A DNA stretch of 64,000 nucleotides, taken from positions 62,161,609 to 62,225,608 of the forward strand of contig CM056725.1 of the NCBI GenBank assembly GCA_029844215.1, written 5' to 3'. Both the position numbers and the translations under genes were made by a program. Shown piece after piece: positions 55,712 to 64,000 of the stretch (the stretch's first letter is position 1; the number at the start of each line of letters is the position of its first letter). This stretch comes from Przewalskia tangutica. Taxonomy: Eukaryota > Streptophyta > Magnoliopsida > Solanales > Solanaceae. A model generated the notes under the pieces. It did no database searches and had not been told where the DNA came from. It saw only the letters and a program-made list of their open reading frames with translations.

Positions 55712-58700
55712 TGTTATACCCGTATTTCAGTATGTCTGCGAGGGCGTGCGTAGAAAAGTTTGTGCCTTAAAGTGCTTGGCGAATTTTATTTGTGCATAAC
55801 ACCCGGTTAGAGTCGTTTTTAGTGAAACGTTTTCCACGACTTTCGTAGGGAATTTCCGGCTATGTCATTTCTTATTTTTGCGGATTTTCAGAGGCGAAAC
55901 ATTTTGGACCAACGAGAGGCGACACTTGTCACCTCTCATTGATGGAGTGTGGGCGGTCAAGCTTGGGCGATTTGGGTGAGTTTTGTCAAGTAGTTGGTAG
56001 GATATTTTGTGGGTAGATGGATAAGGTGCACTTGGCATGATCTTGGCCTACACTTGCATAGCTTGGCTAGATCTTGACCATTGGTTGGCCTTGGCTTGTC
56101 TTATAAATACCCCTTTGGAAGACTTATTCATCCTAAAATGTTCTAAGTCTTAGAAACCCTCCTCCACTCCTTCATGTTGTTCTCGTCCTCTCCCCCTTGT
56201 GAGGCTTAGCCGAGTTCCCTTCCCACCCTTGGCCGAGTACCCCACTAGTGGGGTAGGCCGAGGTATACACACTTTGTGGTGTTGTCTCTCGTATATATAC
56301 CCTCTTGGTAGAAATACTCTCAAAAGTATTGTTATAATGCCCAAATTACCTTAGCCATATACCTTGTAGTATTCTAAGGATATACCTATCTGAAAAGCCC
56401 GGAAAATACTATTATACTTAGTCGATCACAAAAACCGAAACCCTAGGAAAATCTCCATAGTCCGTTGGAGTATTGTGTAGAAGTTGGTTAGAACTTCTAA
56501 GGGTGGTTTAGAGCGGGTTGGGCGCTCGGAGTTGGAGCTAAACGATTGCCCGGGATCGACTTTATACTTGGATAATTATGGGCTTATTGAGGTAAATATC
56601 TTGTCCTCTATTGTAATTGGAAATTACATATTGTTAGAATATATAGTTGAAGTATACTATATATAGAGCGGCGTAGTTATTGGCAATGTCTTTTGACTTA
56701 CGCCGAATAATACTTACGGCAATGTCTTGCGACTTAAGCTGAATTTAAAGAAGATTCTTGACGTAATTACTTAGGGCAGTATTCTGATGAGTGCAGTGGA
56801 GTAAATTGTACCGTTGGGGTTAGATGTATAACCCCGGTTGGCTTAGTAGCGGCCTCGGTAGAGGGAGATTTACGCTGTTGTTGCGGGGAGTCTTTGCGAA
56901 TTTTACGTAGAATGTTCTCTGAAGGGATCTAAATGTTAATAAGCGCCTTGTGGCCTTATAGGTTGAAATCTTTGCGTATGGCGCGATCTCTGCGGCTAAG
57001 GAGTAGCCAGCGGTTTGAAGTACTTGGGCGTTTTGCTATTAGTCGATACTCGTCGCGAGGTATGTGAACCTCTTCCTATCTCTTCTAGCATGATATGTGT
57101 GAACTATGTAGTGCGGTAGGCGTCACATGTGCTAAGCGTATTTGATTGGTTTAAAACATAAAGTGTTATAACGGCTTTATGGGAAGTTGATTATAACGAC
57201 TTTATGTTGGTAAGAAAATCTTGGTGGTCTTGAAAAGGTAATCGATTTGAACTATAAGCGGCTTGTTATGTGTTAATAAAGAACTTGAAGTATTTCAAAA
57301 GATTTTGAATCATTTTGAAAGAAGAAGTAATATTTGGTTTTGAAAACTTAAGAGTTATACTAGCTTTATGGGAAGTTAGGTATAACGGCTTAAGAATGTT
57401 TTACTAATTTGAAATCGAATGTGTATCGACAAACCAACTGCGGCGTTAATAAAAGGAAATGTTTTGAATAATTAAGTATTATTAAAACCGGTAGAAACTT
57501 CCATCTGCATAGAAGCTAAGATGAGACAAAATGATATTTCCTAGATCATGGTTTTGTAATAAGATTGTTATAAACAAGATATCCTACTCACATATAAGGC
57601 TTATGTTTCTCAGTTGTTTAAAGGAGAATTATATTCTTAAATGAATAAGGCTATGAACTACTTAACCCTTTCTAAAAATGAGAAACTTGAACATTGGAAA
57701 AAATGTTGCTACTTGATTTTACAAGAGAAGTAATTGATTTACTTTAAAAAGATAATCACTCTATTTTCATATACTACGTATTGTGTGACTTTTGTGAATG
57801 TAACGTATCTTTTAAAGAGTTAATGTATGAAGTACTTTGGGGATAAAACCGATCTTGTTAATCATATAGTAGAAGGTACCTTGTGTGAACAACTTGATTG
57901 TATTGGTTTGTGATATCCTTGTAATACTTTCTTGATTGCTTTGATAAGTAAACGTGTTAGGAAGCTACGAGTGTTAGTATCTTGTGATGGTTGTGTAAAG
58001 GGTTTCCCTTGATTGTGCTTATTAACTATCGGTCGTTATGATAGTATTGTGGCATTCATCTCTTGAGATGATTAGGGAGTTGCCCTCCGACGCGGGGTAG
58101 ACTCGGTGGTCGATGGACCTATGATTCGAGAATACCTCATGCAGTCCGGGGGCTATCTGCGGGCTCTGAGAGTTCGAGTTAGTATCGTCCTTTATGGGCA
58201 TGCGGTCCATGTGGCCATGCGATTTGCGAAGTCGGGGCGATCTTGGGAGTAGCTACCCTCGATGCGGGAATACCTCATGCGGGCGATGAGATTGGCCTAT
58301 GCGGGCTGCGGGAGTTCGAGGTTAGGCAGCGTACATTGATCTGCGGGCAAGTGGCGGCTTTGATCATGTGATGCCTAGACAGATCTTATGATCTGATTCA
58401 TGACCTTGTTGGTACTGTAGGTTTTAGTAGTCGGCTATGCCTTCGCACTTACCGTCTGATTTTATTATGACCAGTGGGACACAGTGTTCATGTATGTTCC
58501 TTGGTGCTTTTATATCATAGGCCGGCGGTGAGGAAGGTATTCCACGGCATGATTGATGTTGTGGGCACGAGACCCATTGTTATACTTGAGTGATGACTTG
58601 AGGCGTGAGTCCACGACTTGACATATTTGCTTTGTTGTAAGCGTAGTTTGGTTATCATACATGTCTCTGCTTTATATGATCGCTATGATTTCATTTACGG

Positions 58701-59164
58701 TATGTATTTTGATTTCACATACTAAATTTTTGTTATCGACCTCGCCCGGGGCTGCGTTCATGCCGCAGTTGAGGTACACGATCGTTGATCCTAGCTCTCG
58801 TGGTCCGATTTGATTTGGGAAGCTCCGTTTCTCGAGGCTTATCTTGGTATAGTCCCTGTTGTTGTAGGTGCTTACGTTCGGGGTATGGCGGGGCCACTGT
58901 CCGCCATTGTTGTCGTATCATTTCTTAGAAGTGCATGTAATCTTGTTGTGGCGGGGTTTGTAAAAGGATTAAAGCATTCATGTTGAAAAGTTGCTATTTA
59001 TTTATATCTTGAAGGTAGTTTTTGGTTGCTTTGTCTTCTTATTTCACTGTCTTATTACACTGGTTTCATGTATTGTCTTTATGTTCCGCTGATTACTCTG
59101 ATGTATGTCTACTTGGGTGCCCGGGGTAAGGCACCAGTCACGGGCCCGGGTTCGGGTCGTGACA
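55712..59164 (+). repeat. 3' LTR of element H
   Basis: Partner of 49624-53077. Its last 100 bases keep CCGCTGATTACTCTGATG and GGCCCGGGTTCGGG where the 5' copy has shortened forms. Confidence 0.93.
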
Positions 59165-59169
59165 CTATC

Positions 59170-60420
59170 GCTATGGGAATCTCCTCATACGATAACCCCT
59201 CGGTCACCTGGACATCGTCAATCGGGTGTACCCTAGATGGATCCCCGATACATCTCCTCAGCATAGAAACGTGGACCACCGGATGCACGCCTCGGTCGGA
59301 CGGCGGATCCAACTCGTAGGCAACCTTGCCTAACTGCGGACAATCGATAGGGCCCGATGTACCTTGGTGAGTTTCCCCTTTCTTCCGAATCTCATCACAC
59401 CGCCGCCGTGGGTGACACCTTCAGAAAACTCAATCATCAACCTCGAACTCCGGATCCGACGGCGATGATCTGCGTATGACTTCTGCGACTCGGTACATCG
59501 GCAACCTCTCTGGATAAGCTTCACCTTATCCATCGCTTGCACCAAATCTGGTCCCACTAACTACACCTCGGCCACATCGAACCGACTATCGGCGATCTGC
59601 ACTTCCTCCCATACAAAGCCTCATAAGGCGCCATCCCGAATCTTTGGAGTGGTAGCTATTGTACGCAAACTCAACTAGAGGCAAATGATCCTCCCGGCTA
59701 CCCACGAAGTCGATAACACGGGCTCGCGACATATCCTCAAGAGTGCGGATAGTGCGCTCGGCTTTGTCGAATGCATGCGTGGATGGAATGCGATGCTCGG
59801 GCTCACTGCGTCCCTAAACCCTTACGGAAAGACCTCCAGTTGGCGTGGCGGGCTCCTGCATGCGATATGATCGAAATAGGGACTCCATGCGATCGACGAT
59901 CTCTCGGATGTAAAGTCCGCATAATCCTCGGTAGAAAAAGTCGTCTGACGGAAGAAAGTGGGCTGATTTCGTCGACCGTCGACGATAACCCATATAGAAT
60001 CATGTCTCCTCCGAGTGCGAGGTAATCTGTGATGAAGTCCATGTTGATTACCTCCCACTTCCGGTCGGGATCTCTATCGTCAGAACAAACCACCGGGCCT
60101 CGGTGCTCTACCTTCACTGCGGACAACACGGGCGAGCTACGAACTCGCAACGTCCTCTTCAAGCCATCCCACCAATACGGATCGAAGGTCGTGGTACATC
60201 TTAGTCGACCGGATGGATGAAGTAACGCGTCTTGTGTGCTTCTCCTAGAACTCTGCGAAGTCACGAAACATCCGAACACACAACCCCTCAAACCTTAGCA
60301 CCCATCGGTGCTACCTCAAAAGGACCGCGCCTCACGAAGAGCCGTATCACGATAACGTGTCAAAGCGGATCCTCGATCGTTGCCTCTTCACCTCGCCGGC
60401 GATGGAAGACTCGGCAACCT
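59170..60420 (-). pseudogene. Integrase of element E (C-terminus continues at 49623)
   Basis: Read right to left: zinc-binding part with HPSGRLRCTTT and YWWDGLKRTLR (about 60145-60215), core with KWEVINMDFIT (about 60025-60062, first catalytic Asp), HGVPISII (second-Asp lead-in, about 59865-59895), GLGTQ, then VEFAYN-like sequence near 59660-59690. C-terminal domain: VMRFGRKGKL (about 59370-59400) and VHPVVHVSMLRRCIGDPS (about 59230-59290), then DDVQVTEGLSYEEIPIAI ending at H. The frame 59803-60291 is open for 162 codons, the longest integrase fragment here. H separates it from the chromodomain-like tail. Confidence 0.82.
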
Positions 60421-60469
60421 TACGAACTCGAACTCCATGCTATCGGAATCAATCAAGCGGACACCAAGG

Positions 60470-60910
60470 CTCGCTAATCGATGCAAATCACGAACCATGC
60501 CGCCTTCCTCTGCACATCCGATGGGCTACCCATGGACCTACGACTAAGGCATACGCCACAACATGGCCTTCCCGGGTGGTACGGGATGTCAACATCATAA
60601 TCCTTGGCGGCTCTAACCACCGTCTCGCCGTAAGTTCGACTCTCTCTGGTGAAGATATCTTGGAGGCTCTTGTGGTGTATAAATATCCACATGAACCCCA
60701 TACAAATAGTGCCTCGGATCTTGGCGTGAATCACCGCGACTCCAAATCATGGGTGGGGTAGTTCCTCTCGTGTTTCTTCAGCTGTCGGGATGCATACGCT
60801 ATAACCTTGCCCTGCTGCATCAACACACATCCCAACCCGATGCTCGACGTCACAATACGACATAACCGTCGGACCCTGGAAGAGTAAGAACGGGGCGGTC
60901 GTCGATCTCT
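60470..60910 (-). pseudogene. RNase H of element E
   Basis: SIGLGCVLMQQGKVIAYASR then LKKHERNYPTHDLE is continuous on 60731-60845, preceded by the RT connection. The equivalent of ALKIWRHYLYG and TDHKSL follows at 60640-60730 (ICMGFMWIF, HHKSLQDIFT) with the Asp of TDHK lost or misread. Catalytic Asp of VVYCDAS is in a neighbouring frame near 60850. Order and spacing fit the family. Confidence 0.78.
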
Positions 60911-60929
60911 CGCCGATCGGAAACCACGC

Positions 60930-61780
60930 TCCACACGCATCAGTCGGCGGAACTTAGCCGCCACGAGTCGGCCTAGTCAATGGTGCGAGAGATAAAGCAA
61001 ACTTCTCCACGAACGTAGATAATAGCTGCAAGGCCCGAGCTGCGAACCTCTGTCGGAGTAGTAGGTCTAGGCCAAGTTCTGACTGCCTCGATCTTGGCCG
61101 TATCCACTCGAATGCCATCAGCCCCGACAATATGCCCAAGAAAAGCCACCGAAGTTAACCAAAACTCACATTTGGAAAACTTGGCGTATAACTGGTCTCT
61201 GGAAGCTCGGCCAGATCGCCAAATGCTCTGCATGCTCGCTCTGGCGAGAATAAACCAAGATATCATCGATGAACACTATCACAAACGTGTCCAAAAATGG
61301 TTTGAACACTCGGTTCATCAAATCCATGAATCTGCGGAGCATTGGTCAACCAAAAGACATGACCACGAACTCATAATGCGTCTGCAGTCCGAATGCGATC
61401 TAGGGACATCCACCTCTCGACTCGTGCACTGATGATAGCCCGATCGCAGATCAATCTTGGAAAACATCTCGCACCTGCGGTGGTCGAACAAATCATCAAT
61501 CACCGGAAGAAGGGTATTCGTTCTTAATGGTCACCTTGTTGTTTGCTGTAATCAACACATGCGTCGCGGCGTCCTTCTTCTTCACGAACAATACCGGCGC
61601 TCCCGGGGAGAAACACTAGGTCGATGAAGCCGCTTCTCCGGCAAATCTCGCGGTGGTCCTTGACTCTCTCAACTCGGCGGTGCCATTCGTATGGCGGAAT
61701 GGAAATAGCCGAGTGTCCGCAAAGACATCGATACAAAACTCAATCTCCCTTTCGGGAGGATGCGGAGGTCGTGCGGAAAT
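60930..61780 (-). pseudogene. Reverse transcriptase of element E
   Basis: REIEFCIDVF at 61720-61750 leads in. The palm has FSKIDLRSGYHQ (61432-61470, intact), VMSFG near 61350, and FVIVFIDD (61262-61285) followed by ILVYS, the intact catalytic box. Then LYAKFSKCEFWLTSVAFLGH (61138 on; 61138-61200) and GADGIRVD, and TFVEKFALSLAPLTRPTR near 60960-61015. Several motifs are undamaged, so this is the best RT in the window, though four frame changes break it. Confidence 0.85.
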
Positions 61781-61984
61781 ACGTGCAGGAACTCTCGACT
61801 CTGGGCCCGGAAATCGCACTGCAGCCTCAGTATCAAACACCCGAACGAGATGGTAGATGTACCCCTTATGCACCATCTTTCTAGCCTTGAGGTAGGAAAT
61901 AAACCTACCGCCGGCGTCTGATGTTCCTCCCATTCAACAACCGCTCCTCGAAGCTGGAACCGTGCTACTCTCTCCTGCGGTCTA

Positions 61985-62290
61985 CATGGGCGTAGCAGAA
62001 GCTAGCCAATCCATACCCGTGATCACGTCGAAATCGGTCATATCCAACTCTATCAAGTCGGCTAGAGTCCGGCGATATATGGTCCTTTGGACAAGCTCTA
62101 TATACCGCCGAGCTACCACCGAATCACCCATCGCGTAGCTACCTCGAAAGGTCTATGGACTCGTGCTCTATCCCTATCCTACTAGCAACAAGGGGAGATA
62201 TATGGGGACAGTAGAACCGGATCTATCAAGGCATACACATCATAATCGGAGGCGATAAGGTACCGTGGCGACATCGGTGAGGCCTCCGTC
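61985..62290 (-). pseudogene. Aspartic protease of element E
   Basis: DYDVYALIDP (about 62215-62247) carries the catalytic Asp. The following GST is out of frame by about a base, as in G. SPYISPLVASRIGIEHESID follows (62150-62210), and TDFDVITGMDWLAS closes the domain near 61997-62040 with VIMGMDWLAS recognisable. It lies between gag and RT. Confidence 0.78.
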
Positions 62291-62299
62291 TGCCGGCTG

Positions 62300-63624
62300 G
62301 ACAAGGCATAAATGTGGTTCTGAGGACCGCTAGAACTGGGACCCGCGCCACGACCTCTGCCGCGACCTGCTGGCCCATGAGTACCTTGCCCTCCGGGGCG
62401 AGTAACTGTCGGGGATAAAGAACCGACAATCGACCTGCAGTGACCCTACCATCGTAGCGCCTGCTGCTGGACAGACTCTCGCAAATGACCTGCGGCCACA
62501 GTGTAGCAAGCTCTGAGTAATCGCAACCCTCTGAATGGAACCTGCCACAACAGACACACTGAGCGGACCTCGATCGGTTAGCACCCTTTATACCCTGGAA
62601 ATCCGAAGTCCTGGGGCCCTGACCTGCCCCCGAATACTCTGGATGTACTGACAATTATGTGGGAGTGCTCTGAGCTGGCTGGGGTGCAAATCTAGACTGC
62701 TGCTGAGGCCGTCCACCCCGAGAACTACCAAAAGAACCGGCTGTCCTGGCCTTCTTCTGATGCTGATACCTATCGACTCGTCGGTCTCTGCGCTCCTCAC
62801 ATCCGAGTGCATGAGCCTGCATACGGGTAATATCCATGCCTGGCTGAAGAGACACACCCGCACAAGACTCGGCCATATAATCATCTAGCCCGGTGACGTA
62901 GCAATGCACCCTATCCTCCATATCTGCTACCAACGCATGGACATATCGAGCCAACGAATCAAAATCAACGTTGTACTCCCTAACTGTGCGTCCCCTCTGT
63001 CTCAGCAACAAAAACATGTCGGCCCGTGCCCTCCTCATCTGTGGAGGCAAGAAGTGAGTAAGAAAGGCCTCCGAGAACTCGTCCCAAGTAGCTGGGGACG
63101 CGTGCTCTCCCCGGGATAACTCCCATGAATCAAACCAATCGACTGCGGTATCACGCAGCCGATGCGAACCGAAGATCACGGACTCTGTCTCTGACGCCCT
63201 GATCACTCTCATAATCCTCTGCAGCTGACGGATGAACTCCTGCGGATCATCCTCCGGCCTCGACCCATAAAACTCTGGCGGGCTACAACTCAGGAAGTCC
63301 CGTAGCCTCAAACTATCTTCCCTCGGGTGAACCACAGGCGCCATCGGGTGGGCTGGGCTGCTGCATCCACTGTCCTCGTGTCCGCCTGATCCTAGCCAAT
63401 AGCTGGGCCATCTCCTTGTACCCTAACTCCTCCGCTCCAGGCTGTGGGACATGAGGTGTGGGTACTGTGGTCTCTGCTGGGGCCGGCGGCGTCATGGAAC
63501 TCGCCGTCTGAGGTATCGCCTCGGGTAAGAACTGGGCCTGTGCCCTCGTAACTCTCGGTGTCCTACTAGCAGCTCCCTCGGCTGCCTTGCCCTTCTGGGC
63601 CCGGGTTGCCTTACGTGGAGGCAT
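62300..63624 (-). pseudogene. gag of element E (best-preserved gag)
   Basis: Start chosen at the ATG ending 63624 (MPPRKATRAQKGKAAEG), because the same start recurs in the other elements; an in-frame ATG two codons upstream also exists. One frame covers 63313-63624, then after a shift 62655-63344 stays open for 229 codons and spans the whole capsid domain: LRDFLSCSPPEFYGS, EFIRQLQRIMRVI, RLRDTAVDWFDSWELSRG, WDEFSEAFLTHFLPPQMRR, REYNVDFDSLARYVHALV. A basic Gln-rich tail follows. The nucleocapsid (about 62450-62560) has CGRFHSEGC and a second knuckle (CYT..AGHL) lacking one Cys as read. The product would bind element RNA in the particle. Confidence 0.86.
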
Positions 63625-63811
63625 AAGCATTCTGAGAAAGGAATACGTTAGAGGTCCAACTTATAACACGGCGCTAAGGCACGATCTCGAGTGAGAAGAA
63701 TGGAAACCAATCCTAAATATCCTATAGCCTCACGATTATTGGTGTGGTGCACAACACACCGATAATCGAACTCTACTAGATACGGTGCAGTAGACACTTT
63801 CAGGATTAATC

Positions 63812-63822
63812 GCTCGATACCA
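63812..63822 (-). other. Primer-binding site of E
   Basis: On minus TGGTATCGAGC, Met-tRNA type with CAG read as CG, next to the 5' LTR. Confidence 0.8.
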
Positions 63823-63826
63823 CTTT

Positions 63827-64000
63827 TGTCACGACCGTTCGGGGCGTGGTCGTGCCTTACCGGCTCCCAGTAGTCATACATCGTAGTGTCAATCGAATAT
63901 AAAACAAGACATGAAAGCTTGATTGTAAAATGAGAACGCTTTATCGAAGAAAAGCACGCCTTTCGGCATATATATATAACCCAAGTTTTGCGATTACATC
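63827..64000 (-). repeat. 5' LTR of element E, first 174 bases in window
   Basis: Starts TGTCACGACC and follows 26047-26220 closely (GTAGTCATACATC, ATATATATAACCCAAGTTTTG). It runs off the right edge. Confidence 0.9.

Larger units (their letters stand above)
49624..59164 (+). mobile_element. Element H: internally deleted Ty3/Gypsy element
   Basis: Plus-strand element in E's pol 3' end: 5' LTR 49624-53077 (3454 bp), interior 53078-55711 (2.6 kb), 3' LTR 55712-59164 (3453 bp). The target duplication is CTATC on the right (59165-59169) and CTATA on the left (49619-49623); the left end reads CGTTATACC for TGTTATACC, so the CTG spanning the junction is probably misread. The interior has the same order as A: primer site, shortened gag, spacer, integrase remnant, polypurine tract, with no protease, RT or RNase H. 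Confidence 0.92.
26047..64000 (-). mobile_element. Element E: autonomous-type Ty3/Gypsy chromovirus split by F, G and H
   Basis: Minus-strand element whose pieces are 26047-28011 and 48873-49331 (3' LTR, 2.42 kb total), 49332-49623 and 59170-63826 (interior, ~4.95 kb), and 63827-64000 (start of the 5' LTR, running off the window). The two LTR starts (26047 and 63827) match. F (with G inside) is in its 3' LTR; H is in its interior. Gag, protease, RT, RNase H, integrase and a chromodomain-like tail occur in order on minus. LTR size and sequence group it with G. Confidence 0.92.

Noticed and set aside
1..64000. tRNA, rRNA, pararetrovirus or DNA transposon
   Set aside because: No cloverleaf, rRNA, movement-protein or transposase motif was seen; the Met-tRNA similarity is confined to 12-base primer sites.

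Overview
This 64 kb window is plant intergenic heterochromatin. It consists entirely of nested Ty3/Gypsy LTR retrotransposons, and I see no host gene, tRNA, rRNA or CRISPR array. Three features point to an angiosperm, probably a eudicot (the species cannot be named): the initiator-Met-tRNA primer site (TGGTATCAGAGC), the gag/protease/RT/RNase H/integrase order, and long 2.4-3.6 kb LTRs beginning TGTTATACC or TGTTACACC and ending GTCGTGACA. A group-II chromodomain-like tail (VKVLWRN...WEAEEDM) fits the Tekay/Del chromovirus lineage.

I resolve eight named elements plus one LTR tip, labelled here: C (1-244, minus, tip only), B (245-8697, minus), A (8703-21412, plus), S (solo LTR 17414-21038, plus, inside A's 3' LTR), D (21413-26046 visible, minus), E (26047 to beyond 64000, minus), F (28012-48867, plus), G (29363-39080, plus) and H (49624-59164, plus). 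Interrupted sequences and 5-bp target duplications give the nesting order. D is the outermost host. A and E inserted into D's two LTRs. B inserted into A's 5' LTR and C into B. S inserted into A's 3' LTR. F inserted into E's 3' LTR and G into F's 5' LTR. H inserted into E's coding region near the integrase C-terminus.

Two functional classes coexist. E, F and G have ~4.9 kb interiors with recognisable gag, protease, RT, RNase H and integrase, all broken as read. B and D have only ~2 kb interiors with gag and no pol. A and H have ~2.65 kb interiors with gag, a non-pol spacer and an integrase remnant but no protease, RT or RNase H. A and H share the same internal architecture at independent sites, so that deleted form itself transposed and must have used enzymes supplied in trans, plausibly by E/F/G-like relatives with the same primer site, polypurine-tract hairpin and LTR ends.

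Read the coding breaks with caution. The two LTRs of a single element differ mainly at CTG/CAG/CCGG-type sites, as small deletions and scrambles, while AT-rich stretches are identical. Even the primer site is altered in the same way in six of seven elements. This looks like consensus error at methylated CHG sites rather than mutation, so many of the apparent frameshifts may not be real.
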